Shown here: one piece after another, positions 16,788 to 25,069 of the stretch
How positions within the stretch are numbered: position 1 is the stretch's first letter
How the letters are laid out: every line of letters begins with the position of its first letter
Assembly: GCA_035293765.1 (NCBI GenBank)
Contig: DATGMF010000076.1
Span: 1-43,284 of the forward strand
DNA length: 43,284 nucleotides
Direction: 5' to 3'
Origin: DASRHT01 sp035293765
Lineage (GTDB): Bacteria; Chloroflexota; Ktedonobacteria; Ktedonobacterales; Ktedonobacteraceae
The notes under the pieces: generated by a model
Database searches by the model: none
Told to the model about the DNA's origin: nothing
Seen by the model: only the letters and a program-made list of their open reading frames with translations
Made by a program: the position numbers and the translations under genes

Positions 16788-19229
16788 TTATGCGCTCAGC
16801 TTAATCACCGTTACACCATCTCCGCCTTCCTGGGGTGGGGCGGACGCGAACGATTTCACCAGGGGATGACGCGCTAACTGCTCGCGAATAGCAGCTCGTA
16901 AAGCTCCGGTGCCTTTGCCATGCACGATGCGTACGGAAGCCATCCCGGACATGGAGGCGTCGTTGAGGTATGTTTCTAACTCCTCCAGCGCCTGCTCGAC
17001 GCGCCAGCCACGCATATCAAGCTCCCTGGCAACAGCCGGGCGCTCCTCCAGGCGCGGGATAACGATATCGGCGGACCGCTCGGCGGCTGCCGCTTTGCGC
17101 TTGCTCAGGCGCTCAAGATTGTTCACATTGACCCTGAAGCGTAACGCGCCCATCTGCACCTCGGCCTCGCCCTGGTCGGTTGAGAGGCCCACAACCTCCG
17201 CGTTCTGGTTAAAGGTCAGGACGCGTACGGTATCGCCCACCTGGATGGGTCCGTCCAGCCGTTCCGGTTGAGGCTCGACATGCCGGACACGACGAGGCTC
17301 AGGAATTGTGACCACTTTCTCTTCGAGTTGGCGAGCCTTCTGACGAGCCTCGCTTAATCGTTCGCGCGTTAGATTACCAGGTTGTACAGCAATTTTGACC
17401 TTCGCCAGTTCGACCTGAACCTGCTCCAGTTCGCGCCTGGCCTGCGCGCGCGCATCATTGAGGATCTGCACGCGCTGCGCTTCAAGCTTGTGACGCTCTT
17501 CCTCTAACTGGCGGCGCTGGTACTCGGCCTCGGCCCGCTCCATGCTCAAACGATAACGCTCATCATCCACCGCCTTGCGCTCAGATTGCAGCCCTTCCAA
17601 CAGATTCTCCATCCGCACTCCGGCGCTGCCCAGAAATTCGCGCGCGCGTTCGATAATGTGCTCATCCAGCCCCAGCCGGTTGGCGATTGCCAGCGCATTG
17701 CTGCGTCCGGGCAGGCCGATGCTCAGCTTGTACGTTGGCGAAAGCGTCTCAATATCGAACTCGACCGAGGCGTTGACTACTCCTGGCTGCTCGTGGGCAA
17801 AAGCTTTGAGCTCGGAGTAATGGGTCGTGGCAACGGTGGTTACATGGCGCTCAAGCAGGAATGTGAGGATGGCGCGAGCGAGGGCCGAGCCTTCGCTTGG
17901 ATCGGTGCCTGCCCCCAGCTCATCAAACAATACCAGGTAGCTCGATAGCTCCTTTTCCCGCTTTTTCACCAGCGTCTCCGACATCTTGCCGCGTATATCC
18001 GGTACGCCGCGCTGCCGCTCAGCATCAACATGGCGCAGGATATCAATGATGCGGGTAAGGTGAGATGAGAAGGTGCTCAGGCTCTGCTCGATGCTCTGCT
18101 CGTCGCCGATGTCGGCGAAAATCTCCTCGAAAATGGCGATCTCCGATTGCTCCTCCGCCGGGATATGCAGACCCGCCTGAGCCATGAGCGTGAGCAGCCC
18201 GACCGTCTTGAGCGCAACCGTTTTGCCGCCGGTGTTCGGGCCGGTAACGACCACCATAAAGAAGTCGCGCCCGAGATGAAAATTGATCGGGACGACTTTG
18301 CCGGTCAAGAGGGGATGGCGCGCGTTACGTAGCTCAATCCGCCCCTGATCGTTGAGCCGGGGCTCGGTTGAGCGCGTCATACGCGCGTAACGAGCTTTTG
18401 CCATGTACAAGTCGAACTCGGCCAGCAGTTCTACCGCGACCTTGAGCGCTTCGGCCTCGTTGCCGATTTCTTCGGAGAGGACGCGCAGGATGCGTTCAAC
18501 CTCCTGCCGCTCCTCGATCTGTAGTTCGCGTATCTTGTTGTTCAGCTCAACCACGACGAGCGGCTCGATAAAAACGGTGGCACCGCTGGACGACTGGTCG
18601 TGGACAATGCCGCGCACATGACTGCGACTCTCCGACCGCACCGGGACAACGTAGCGGTCATTGCGCATCGTGATAATTGGCTCTTGCAGGGCGGAGCCAA
18701 AATCGTGGACCAGCGTACGCAGCCGCTCTTGCAGACGCTGATTGGCGCCGCGAATATCAAAACGCAGCTTGCGTAGCGCGGGGCTGGCGGTGTCCAGCAC
18801 CTCGCCTTCCTCGCTGACCGTCTCCTCGATACGACGCACGATCTGAGGACGCTGCGGAATGTCGGCTCCCAGAGCGCGCAGGAGGGGAAACGACTCGGCT
18901 TCGAGTCTCTCCAGCAGGCGCGCCACATAGAGAGAGCTGCGAACCGTCTCCAGAATTTCCACCAGATCAGTTGGGCTCAAGACGCCATCGCGCGAGGCGC
19001 GCACCAGTAGAGGGCGGATATCATGAGCGCCACGCACACCGGCATCGGGATGCAGGTCTATCAGGCGCGTGGCTTCGGAAGTGAAGGCAAGACGATGCCG
19101 CGCCGCCTCCAGATCGGGAGTTGGCTCCAGGGTTTTTACTAATTCTTTGCTGGCAGAGAAGGCCGCTTCCTGGGCCACCTTCGCCAAAATTTTTGGATAC
19201 TCCAGTGTAAGTAAGCTTTTTTCGTGCAT
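16788..19229 (-). CDS. mutS2: MutS2 ATPase/endonuclease with Smr domain
   Basis: 813 residues from ATG 19229 (MHEKSLLTLEYPKIL); the ORF to 19277 adds residues without a start site. A MutS core and lever region is followed by the ABC-type ATPase: Walker A GPNTGGKTVALKT, then SLSTFSSHLTRI, Walker B YLVLFDELGAGTDPSEG and VATTHYSELKAFA. A long charged coiled coil (EAEYQRRQLEEERHKLEAQR region) leads to a KOW-like segment and a C-terminal Smr nuclease domain (LDMRGWRVEQALEELETYL, IVHGKGTGALR). Family members suppress recombination or act on collided ribosomes; which applies here is not readable. The MutS1 mismatch-binding domain is absent, as expected. Confidence 0.97.
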   Translation of the reverse strand: MHEKSLLTLEYPKILAKVAQEAAFSASKELVKTLEPTPDLEAARHRLAFTSEATRLIDLHPDAGVRGAHDIRPLLVRASRDGVLSPTDLVEILETVRSSLYVARLLERLEAESFPLLRALGADIPQRPQIVRRIEETVSEEGEVLDTASPALRKLRFDIRGANQRLQERLRTLVHDFGSALQEPIITMRNDRYVVPVRSESRSHVRGIVHDQSSSGATVFIEPLVVVELNNKIRELQIEERQEVERILRVLSEEIGNEAEALKVAVELLAEFDLYMAKARYARMTRSTEPRLNDQGRIELRNARHPLLTGKVVPINFHLGRDFFMVVVTGPNTGGKTVALKTVGLLTLMAQAGLHIPAEEQSEIAIFEEIFADIGDEQSIEQSLSTFSSHLTRIIDILRHVDAERQRGVPDIRGKMSETLVKKREKELSSYLVLFDELGAGTDPSEGSALARAILTFLLERHVTTVATTHYSELKAFAHEQPGVVNASVEFDIETLSPTYKLSIGLPGRSNALAIANRLGLDEHIIERAREFLGSAGVRMENLLEGLQSERKAVDDERYRLSMERAEAEYQRRQLEEERHKLEAQRVQILNDARAQARRELEQVQVELAKVKIAVQPGNLTRERLSEARQKARQLEEKVVTIPEPRRVRHVEPQPERLDGPIQVGDTVRVLTFNQNAEVVGLSTDQGEAEVQMGALRFRVNVNNLERLSKRKAAAAERSADIVIPRLEERPAVARELDMRGWRVEQALEELETYLNDASMSGMASVRIVHGKGTGALRAAIREQLARHPLVKSFASAPPQEGGDGVTVIKLSA

Positions 19230-19423
19230 AATAGTAGTCCCTGATCTATTGACCAAACAAGCTGGATACATTTTCAATCACGTCCTGCCATCAGCGTCCG
19301 CATTGGTAAAGTGATGGACAAAAATCGGCCATGCGAATTTCAGGCGGCGGGAGCCAGAATGTCACCATTACCCTGGCCTTCCCGTTATTATAGTAACGTT
19401 AAATACATAATAGAGGCAAATAA

Positions 19424-19990
19424 ATGTTTCCAACCGTTGTTAATCCAGCACCACGCAGACACTTCTTCCGAGGCTGCCTGACGACGCTTGTCATCCTGCT
19501 TGTACTGGCGGTGGCGGGTTGGTTCCTTCTTCTGCGTCCCTATCTCCATGATATTGCTCAAACGCAGCTCGACCACGCGCTCTCGTCAGCCATTGATCAG
19601 ATGCCGCCGCAGGTGGCGCTTTTACCACCCGGCCCGTTACAGGTGCAGGAAAATAGCATCAACAACCTGATTGTGCTCAACCTGGCGCCATCAAATCCTG
19701 TGCAAAAACCGAATACGACGATCAACGCCAATGGAGTCCGCGTGGCCTTCGAGCTCTTCGGCCTTCCCTGCGCTATCTCCGGTATGCCGACCGTGACTAA
19801 TGGACGGCTGGTTGCATCCCATGTGACCGTCGAAGGGATTATAGGGCTGATTATGTCGCCCGAAGAGATGACAGCACTCCTGAATAAACACCTGGCAGAC
19901 GCGCAGAATCGCCTCAAACACCAGATTTTGAACGTCAGACTCAACGACCATGAAATGGATCTCGTCTTAGGCAGCCCGGTCACAAGCTAG
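19424..19990 (+). CDS. membrane-anchored protein, DUF2993/LmeA-like
   Basis: 188 residues; AGAGGCAAATAA precedes the ATG, so the ribosome site is weak. A short basic N-terminus (RRHFFRGC) leads into one membrane helix at about 19-38. The external part begins LHDIAQTQLDHALSSAIDQM and ends with a pattern (VTVEGIIGLIMSPEEMTALLNKHLADAQ...VRLNDHEMDLVLG) that resembles lipid-binding-like DUF2993 proteins. That match is by eye only. It lies divergent from mutS2 and convergent with lepB. Confidence 0.65.
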   Translation: MFPTVVNPAPRRHFFRGCLTTLVILLVLAVAGWFLLLRPYLHDIAQTQLDHALSSAIDQMPPQVALLPPGPLQVQENSINNLIVLNLAPSNPVQKPNTTINANGVRVAFELFGLPCAISGMPTVTNGRLVASHVTVEGIIGLIMSPEEMTALLNKHLADAQNRLKHQILNVRLNDHEMDLVLGSPVTS

Positions 19991-20019
19991 CTCAATACCT
20001 TGATGCCGACAAAAGAGCA

Positions 20020-20748
20020 TCATTTACGCCTGCGATAGTATATCATAAATATCGCGGGCATGAATAGAGTCGCCATCGTGTCCAGATTGAGCAGGTCGTT
20101 CGGCTGCGTAGACGCGTTAACGGGGGGCCTTACTATCACCGGGCAGGTGCTGACAGGCACGCCGGTCGGCGCAGGGATATTGGTAAACGTCGAGGCGACG
20201 CTGGGCAAGAAGCCATTGTTATCCTGACCGAGGGGCCAGTAGACCAGAGCAGCACGCCCAATGACGTTCTGCCGCGGCACGCATCCCCAGTCGCGCGAAT
20301 CAGAACTGCCGTTGCGGTTATCGCCCAGCACAAAGTAGGTATTGGGCGGCACAACGCGGTTCACAAACGGCTGGTAAGGATCGCCCTGGCGACGCGGATC
20401 AACATATGGCTCGTTCAGCGGCTTGCCATTGACAATGACGGTGGTATCTTGAATCGTGATGATATCGCCGGGCAAGCCCACAATGCGCTTGACATAATCC
20501 AGGGCAGGATTAGGGGGAGCCACGAACACAATTACATCGCCACGGGCGGGCGCGTGGAACAGGTAGGACCACTTGTCCACCAGGATGAGCTCTTGATTAT
20601 GTAAATTGGGCTCCATGCTCATACCATCGACGTTGAAGTTCTGTACCGCCAGACGGATGACCAGGAACATCAGGAAGGTCAGTACAACCGTCTCGATAAT
20701 CTCTCGTACCAGGCGATAGCGTTTCTCAAAATCAAATTCTAAATCCAC
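20020..20748 (-). CDS. lepB: signal peptidase I
   Basis: Cleaves signal peptides from exported proteins at the outer face of the membrane. 242 residues. One N-terminal membrane helix (about 17-36) is followed by the catalytic Ser44 in DGMSMEPNL, Lys87 in YVKRIVGLPGD, and the conserved box VLGDNRNGSSDSRDWG. The protein is longer than the usual 180-190 residues of Gram-positive types: after VYWPL there is a Pro/Thr-rich stretch and a second hydrophobic segment near the C-terminus (TMATLFMPAIFMIYY) ending in YRRRK, suggesting a second membrane anchor. Confidence 0.96.
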   Translation of the reverse strand: MDLEFDFEKRYRLVREIIETVVLTFLMFLVIRLAVQNFNVDGMSMEPNLHNQELILVDKWSYLFHAPARGDVIVFVAPPNPALDYVKRIVGLPGDIITIQDTTVIVNGKPLNEPYVDPRRQGDPYQPFVNRVVPPNTYFVLGDNRNGSSDSRDWGCVPRQNVIGRAALVYWPLGQDNNGFLPSVASTFTNIPAPTGVPVSTCPVIVRPPVNASTQPNDLLNLDTMATLFMPAIFMIYYRRRK

Positions 20749-20890
20749 CGGTTTTCCTCTGCACTGTTACATTGCCGATCACCTGCGCGCTATCCGATTT
20801 TTTACTGGCAATTCGCGCTTTATATGCTCTTATACCATTATCAGCATTGGTCTTTCAACACACATCAATAGAAAATACGCAGGAAGATAC

Positions 20891-20950
20891 TGCCCGACTC
20901 TACCTTTTAATTGTAGCTCATCTCTACAAGTATGATAGTACTTGCGGGCA
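20891..20950. other. inverted-repeat (possible structured RNA) element
   Basis: TGCCCG (20891-20896) pairs with CGGGCA (20945-20950). Inside are TTGTAG/CTACAA (20911-20916 with 20924-20929) and CAAGTA/TACTTG (20927-20932 with 20939-20944), which overlap slightly. It lies in the 355-base gap between lepB (minus) and the YtxH-like gene (plus), which otherwise shows nothing I can name. Confidence 0.4.
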
Positions 20951-21103
20951 CTTTTCCTCCTAATGCAGGCATTATCATAGGAGATAATAGCTACTCTTCC
21001 CCGGTTGCGCACGATGTTTGCTACTGTCACTCTTCCCCGTCACTGTTCGTGTTAACCGCGTACTCTCGAGTTTGCTGATAGCTTCTAGAAAGGAAGTTTT
21101 GCT

Positions 21104-21499
21104 ATGGGTAGTTTTACCAACGGGGTGCTCGTCGGGATGGGTATAAGTTTGCTGTTTGCGCCAATGAAAGGGGAAGAGATGCGCCGCATGCTGGCCGAGC
21201 GTACCAGAGAGATGCGGAGAAGTTCCTCGAACAACCTGGATCAGCAGCGGTTAACCAGCCGCGTTGAGGAAGTGCGGCAACAGGCAGGCTATACAGCGCC
21301 GACCGGAACCACATCACAACCAGCGACGGGTAGCACATATTCGACGCCGACCACACCGAGCAGCTCCACTCCACAGACTGGAACTGCCAGGCCCGGGGGG
21401 CCGGCAGGGCCAACGGAAAGGTCACAGCAGCCCGGGAGCAACAGGTCGCAGACGGGACAGAACCCTCCCGGCTCACGATCCAACAAACCAACACCTTAG
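21104..21499 (+). CDS. YtxH-like small membrane protein
   Basis: 131 residues with AAAGGAAG upstream. The N-terminus GSFTNGVLVGMGISLLFAPMKGEEMRRML matches the YtxH pattern: a Gly-rich membrane helix followed by FAPxxGxExR. Residues from about 60 to the end are a disordered Ser/Thr/Pro/Gly/Gln-rich tail. YtxH-type proteins are general-stress membrane proteins of unknown mechanism. Confidence 0.8.
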   Translation: MGSFTNGVLVGMGISLLFAPMKGEEMRRMLAERTREMRRSSSNNLDQQRLTSRVEEVRQQAGYTAPTGTTSQPATGSTYSTPTTPSSSTPQTGTARPGGPAGPTERSQQPGSNRSQTGQNPPGSRSNKPTP

Positions 21500-21509
21500 T
21501 CAGCGCGTC

Positions 21510-21543
21510 GGGAGAAAGGAGTGTTTACTCTTTTCTCCCTTTT
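21510..21543. terminator. terminator shared by convergent genes
   Basis: 13-bp stem with one G-T pair (21510-21522 with 21527-21539), loop GTTT, then TTTT. It starts 10 bases after the YtxH-like stop and adjoins the end of the minus-strand gene at 21542. Confidence 0.85.
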
Positions 21544-21856
21544 ATTGCGCGTCCAGGATTTCCCTGTACCGTCTGCTCACTTGCTCCTGAACTTTGCGTT
21601 GCGTCCCTGCTAGCCGGATGACGGCGTCATTGTTCGTGGTGGGGGCTACAATCAGATCATTCAATATGGCGTTCAAGACAATCAGCTCCATCCCTTCAAG
21701 CTCTACAGTAATCTTCACGTTTAATTTCTGGATCACATTGCCAAGCTGGAAGGCAATATGCTGGTCATACACACCGGACCGAAGCATGTTTTGCAAGAAG
21801 AGGGCTTCCTCTAGCTCTAACTCCACCTGTGACAGCGCAATTTTAGGGATCGGCAC
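21542..21856 (-). CDS. hypothetical protein, second gene of a two-gene operon
   Basis: 104 residues, mostly helical, soluble (QVELELEEALFLQNMLRSGVYD, RKVQEQVSRRYREILDAQ). No family recognised. Its start overlaps the end of the upstream gene by 14 bases, so the two are translationally coupled. The pair is divergent from the XRE-TPR regulator at 22319. Confidence 0.75.
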   Translation of the reverse strand: MPIPKIALSQVELELEEALFLQNMLRSGVYDQHIAFQLGNVIQKLNVKITVELEGMELIVLNAILNDLIVAPTTNNDAVIRLAGTQRKVQEQVSRRYREILDAQ

Positions 21857-22166
21857 GTTCTACCTCCATGACTTTGTCGTATTCCTGTATCGAGATGCTA
21901 AGAAGATACTGCTGCTCTCCGTTCGAGAGGGCCGGGCGACGCAGGTGGATGACGGCGAAGCCGCCATGCGGACAATTTATACGATAGCGCGGCTCAATGG
22001 TGGCAAGATCAGCTAGTTCCATTGTTGTGCCCTGTGGACACTCTAAGCGCAGGAACGTCTGACCATCGATGTTCTCCGGGATAACCACCACCCCGACCTT
22101 ATTGAGGTAGTTGATGGCATCTGCTCTTTCATGCACATCATGACAATAGAAGATCAGATCACTCAT
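21843..22166 (-). CDS. hypothetical protein, first gene of a two-gene operon
   Basis: 107 residues from ATG 22166 (MSDLIFYCHDVHERADAINYL), which has a GGGGG purine run as ribosome site. The protein contains FLRLECPQGTTMELADL and INCPHGGFAVIHLRRPALS, two Cys-Pro segments that could bind a metal or pack together. I do not recognise the family. It overlaps the downstream gene by 14 bases and shares an upstream region full of palindromes with the divergent XRE-TPR regulator. Confidence 0.75.
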   Translation of the reverse strand: MSDLIFYCHDVHERADAINYLNKVGVVVIPENIDGQTFLRLECPQGTTMELADLATIEPRYRINCPHGGFAVIHLRRPALSNGEQQYLLSISIQEYDKVMEVERADP

Positions 22167-22216
22167 AGACAACCCCCACGTTTTTTTATGAGTATAGCTG
22201 TATGAAAGCAGTATCG

Positions 22217-22244
22217 ATGTAACTGAAAGTTACATTGTAACTTT
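22217..22244. promoter_or_regulatory. overlapping palindromes, probable operator
   Basis: ATGTAACT-gaa-AGTTACAT (22217-22235) is a perfect palindrome. It overlaps a second perfect palindrome, AAAGTTACA-t-TGTAACTTT (22226-22244), giving three alternating GTTACA-type half sites. The copies of TATCGATGT at 22212-22220 and 22262-22270 lie exactly 50 bases apart around this block. Position between two divergent genes suggests a regulator binding site, perhaps for the XRE-TPR protein itself. Confidence 0.65.
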
Positions 22245-22252
22245 GCTGTAGC

Positions 22253-22282
22253 TTGCAACAATATCGATGTTTAGCATATACT
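22253..22282 (+). promoter_or_regulatory. probable promoter of the XRE-TPR gene
   Basis: TTGCAA (22253-22258) and TATACT (22277-22282) are separated by 18 bases, with a start point expected near 22289, about 30 bases before the ATG. The palindromic operator lies just upstream of the -35 box. Confidence 0.5.
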
Positions 22283-22318
22283 GGGGCAAGTAGTATTGAG
22301 GTATGTTAGGAGGACGTG

Positions 22319-23509
22319 ATGAACACATTTTGGCAAGATTTTGGCTATGTAGTAGACTGCGGCGACGATGGCTTTCCCGATCCAGGCAAGCTCATCCGAC
22401 AGCGACACACGCAGTTGGGCTTATCCCAGGAAGACCTTGCGACATGCCTGGGAATATCAAGGGTTATGGTGTCTCGCATGGAAAAATCAAATGACGGGCT
22501 CGACTCGGTAGTGCTGCGCCGGAAGCTGACGAAAATCCTGGGGATCGCTCCCTTCGCGCTTGGAGTTGTTTCTCTGGAGGATGTCGCACAAAAAAAACAG
22601 GTGCTTTACGACACCACTATCCTCAAGAACAGCCTGAAGCTGCACCGCGAAGCTTATTTTAGCGGCGGGAACGTTGGCGGAGTGCAGGGGGTGGATGTCA
22701 TGACAGACAAGATCCTGGAGATCTCGAAAGACTTGGGACATCAGAACAAAGATGTGTTACGTATTTTATGCGAGTATGGTCAGCTTGGCCTGGACATCAG
22801 CCAGGAGGAACTGGATTATCAATCGGTTCACCGCTATGGTAGATTTGCCTTAGACCTTGCCAGGAAGCTGGAGGACAACACGCTGCTCGCCTCCACGCTG
22901 ATGCGCTATGGACAGGCGCTTTCGATGTGCGAGGGCATTGGAGGCGACCTTGCACAGGCCAGGACGTTAGTGGATGAGGCGCTCTCAATCAAGGGGCTGC
23001 CCACCTCTATTGCTGGGGGAGTGATGATACGAGCAAGCCGTGTGTATGCCCTGCAAGGGGACAATTGGAAGCCGCTGCTTGACACAACGGAAAAGCTGGT
23101 GGGGAAACAGTTCGATGACGAGGGATTTGCCAGGCTCGACAGGACTCATCATCAAATTTGTCTTGCTTATGCGCTCTATCTGCGCAAAGATAGCCGGGCA
23201 ATAGGGCTGCTGGAGTCTGCAGAGGAAGCCAACCCCCAGCCTCTCTATGTGCGTCGCATCTGTGTGAACAAAGTTTTGCAAGCTCAGGTCTACCTCTCGC
23301 ACAAGCAATATGAGGAGGCGGCTTACATCTTGGAGGAGTTGTTGCCGCTTGCAAAAGCTGTCAATGAAAAGCTCACATTTGCTCATGTAGCGTATTTGCA
23401 TCAGGAGCTAAAAAATAGCCCGGTTGGCGGGACGAAGGATATCATCAAGCTCGGCGCTAAGGTGCAGGCTGCTATCGGCGACAGGAAGGTTGTGCCCGTA
23501 CCTTATTAA
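22319..23509 (+). CDS. XRE-family regulator with TPR-like domain
   Basis: 396 residues from ATG 22319, five bases after AGGAGG. An N-terminal helix-turn-helix of the XRE/Cro type is seen at about residues 23-78 (GKLIRQRHTQLGLSQEDLATCLGISRVMVSRMEK). From about 130 to the end the protein is a series of paired amphipathic helices of the TPR type (YGRFALDLARKLEDNTLLASTLMRYGQALSM, AQVYLSHKQYEEAAYILEELLPLAKAVNEK). This architecture is shared with peptide-sensing RRNPP regulators, although many XRE-TPR proteins have no known ligand. The stop codon TAA forms part of AAGGAGG, the ribosome site for a 26-codon ORF that follows. Confidence 0.88.
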   Translation: MNTFWQDFGYVVDCGDDGFPDPGKLIRQRHTQLGLSQEDLATCLGISRVMVSRMEKSNDGLDSVVLRRKLTKILGIAPFALGVVSLEDVAQKKQVLYDTTILKNSLKLHREAYFSGGNVGGVQGVDVMTDKILEISKDLGHQNKDVLRILCEYGQLGLDISQEELDYQSVHRYGRFALDLARKLEDNTLLASTLMRYGQALSMCEGIGGDLAQARTLVDEALSIKGLPTSIAGGVMIRASRVYALQGDNWKPLLDTTEKLVGKQFDDEGFARLDRTHHQICLAYALYLRKDSRAIGLLESAEEANPQPLYVRRICVNKVLQAQVYLSHKQYEEAAYILEELLPLAKAVNEKLTFAHVAYLHQELKNSPVGGTKDIIKLGAKVQAAIGDRKVVPVPY

Positions 23510-23522
23510 GGAGGTAGGGTGA

Positions 23523-23603
23523 ATGCAATATGGAATGGAGGCGGTAAGAGCAAGGGGACAGGCTGGCGCTGGTGGGCCTCGCGTCTGCCCTGTGGCGGTT
23601 TGA
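23523..23603 (+). CDS. 26-codon ORF coupled to the XRE-TPR gene, candidate peptide
   Basis: A short reading frame that begins MQYGMEAVRARG and ends RVCPVAV. A full AAGGAGG (23508-23514) overlaps the stop of the regulator gene, eight bases before this ATG, an ideal translation signal. In RRNPP systems a small pro-peptide gene often follows the TPR regulator gene. Against this, the product has no obvious hydrophobic export signal. That it is translated is plausible; a signalling role is a guess. Confidence 0.4.
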   Translation: MQYGMEAVRARGQAGAGGPRVCPVAV

Positions 23604-23633
23604 CACAATTTGAGGAAGGAGCGGCGGTAAACC

Positions 23634-23698
23634 GGACGCGCTCAAGCGGGTCCCTACGATGATGGCTCGGTTTAGGGGCTACATAGGCGCTCAAGCGG
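23634..23698. repeat. diverged copy of the thrS-aceB repeat family
   Basis: Bases 23634-23658 match the copy at 5122-5146 in 22 of 25 positions (GGACGCG..TCAA..GGGTCCCTACG). GCGCTCAAGCGG occurs twice (23638-23649 and 23687-23698), and GGCTACATAGG between them is the inverted counterpart of the CTATGTGGC motif in the first cluster. The rest of the gap 23604-23886 is AT-rich and probably holds a promoter for the next gene. Confidence 0.65.
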
Positions 23699-23886
23699 AC
23701 GGCATGAATGTCGTCGCCACGGCTTGCTCCTATTACGACCTCATCTTACGACCTCGTCAAAAGGTAAAAGCGCAAGGTATATGCATTCCCTGACTTTTCT
23801 TAATAAAATAGACCATTCCGCATGACACTGCTTGTATGTATGTCATGTACCTCATGTTATTATAAATATTTACTTTAAATATCATA

Positions 23887-24597
23887 TTGTATAGGGAGTA
23901 TGGATGGCCGGAGATCACGCTGACGCTCAGACCCGTGAGCTCTATTTGTAGCAACGTCAATGTCACGAACTCGGCCCTTGCCACCAATGACGTGACCAAT
24001 GAGCTAGACAAAGTGGTTCGCGTCAACGTCGCGTTTGTCACGCAGAAAGACAACACGGAGGAGACCAACTGGTCACAGACATCCACCTTGTCCGTCAGCC
24101 AGAAGGTGGAGTTCACCATTAAGTTCTTCAAGTCTGAGACGAGCATTGGTTACGACCAGGAGTGGCAGAAGGGGGGCTCACACGCACAGACCATCAGCAT
24201 AGGCAGTAGCGTCGCCATCGAGGTCGATCTCGATCCTGGTCAAACCATTCGGGTGACCAATTGGGGCGAAATAGGAGTCGCACATGTCAAGATCACCTAT
24301 GCGGCGAGCCTCAGTGGTCTCGTCTTTGCCAATTACAGCAACAAGCACAATGGTCATCACTTCTGGGGGGTTAACGTGAATAGCGTGTTAAGTACCCTTG
24401 GAGTGGCGAACCGGATCGAAATCGTGCAGAACATGAATATGACATCATACTTCTATACAAGGACAACCGTGAGCTATCCATTGAGAGCCGCTGGAGAGGA
24501 GCAGGTAGTCCACGTCAGTGACCAATTGGCGCTTCCGGCGGACCTGCCTGCGCATCTGCCGCAAGGAGTGAAGTGCGTTCCAGGGAGTGAAAAGTAA
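23887..24597 (+). CDS. aerolysin/ETX-MTX2-like protein, N-terminus uncertain or disrupted
   Basis: The frame open from 23887 (first possible start TTG) encodes 236 residues. The central part has the alternating polar/hydrophobic, Ser/Thr-rich strands typical of aerolysin-type pore-forming proteins: NWSQTSTLSVSQKVEFTIKF, ISIGSSVAIEVDLDPGQTIRV, then a long beta-rich C-terminus. The match is by pattern, not by a diagnostic motif. The start is odd: the ribosome-like AGGGAG at 23893-23898 points to ATGs at 23900 and 23904, which lie in other frames. The 23904 frame reads MAGDHADAQTRELYL and stops. This suggests an N-terminal frameshift or loss of a receptor-binding part. The AT-rich upstream region suggests acquisition. 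Confidence 0.6.
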   Translation: MYREYGWPEITLTLRPVSSICSNVNVTNSALATNDVTNELDKVVRVNVAFVTQKDNTEETNWSQTSTLSVSQKVEFTIKFFKSETSIGYDQEWQKGGSHAQTISIGSSVAIEVDLDPGQTIRVTNWGEIGVAHVKITYAASLSGLVFANYSNKHNGHHFWGVNVNSVLSTLGVANRIEIVQNMNMTSYFYTRTTVSYPLRAAGEEQVVHVSDQLALPADLPAHLPQGVKCVPGSEK

Positions 24598-24633
24598 ATA
24601 CAATCAGTATCATGGAGAATACCCTATAATGGT

Positions 24634-24672
24634 CCTGGTGGGGAAGCTATTCCAAACGGTTTCCCCACCAGG
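24634..24672. terminator. hairpin after the aerolysin-like gene
   Basis: Perfect 12-bp stem CCTGGTGGGGAA (24634-24645) with its complement at 24661-24672, 15-base loop. It lies 37 bases after the stop. No T tract follows, so termination is possible but not certain. Confidence 0.45.
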
Positions 24673-24831
24673 AGGTATGATGAAGGGGCTGCGCTCAGGC
24701 GGGAAAAACCACAGGCAAACTCTCCAGACCTCTGAACAGAAAACTTGGACCTCAGATCATCGAAGATGCTGTTTTATTTCCTTCCTTCTTCTTCCTCAGA
24801 ATCACCAGCCCTGCTTAATACAGCCGGCTTT

Positions 24832-24860
24832 TTGACATTTCCCGTAAGATATGGTATACT
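24832..24860 (+). promoter_or_regulatory. strong promoter far upstream of uvrA
   Basis: TTGACA (24832-24837) and TATACT (24855-24860) are spaced by 17 bases. The start point would be near 24867, leaving a leader of about 335 bases before uvrA. A second weaker candidate is TTGACG (24961-24966) with TAGTCT (24985-24990). GAAC-gttt-GTTT at 24997-25008 partly resembles a Gram-positive LexA box. Confidence 0.6.
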
Positions 24861-25069
24861 TTTCCTAAATAGTAGAACAATCGTATGGCAAATAAAACTC
24901 ACCTCCATATAGGCCAATGTTTCAGATATCCCGCATGAACTCCCAAGTGTCCCATTACCCTTGACGCAACGGTCAACGATGTAGTAGTCTTACCTGGAAC
25001 GTTTGTTTGTATCAATCTGATCATGTCTTTGGAGAGAGGCAAATACACACAAGCGGCAGCCTTCGTTTC

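Noticed and set aside
24587..24835. 82-codon ORF on the plus strand after the aerolysin-like gene
   Set aside because: It crosses a perfect hairpin, has no ribosome site and no protein-like pattern.
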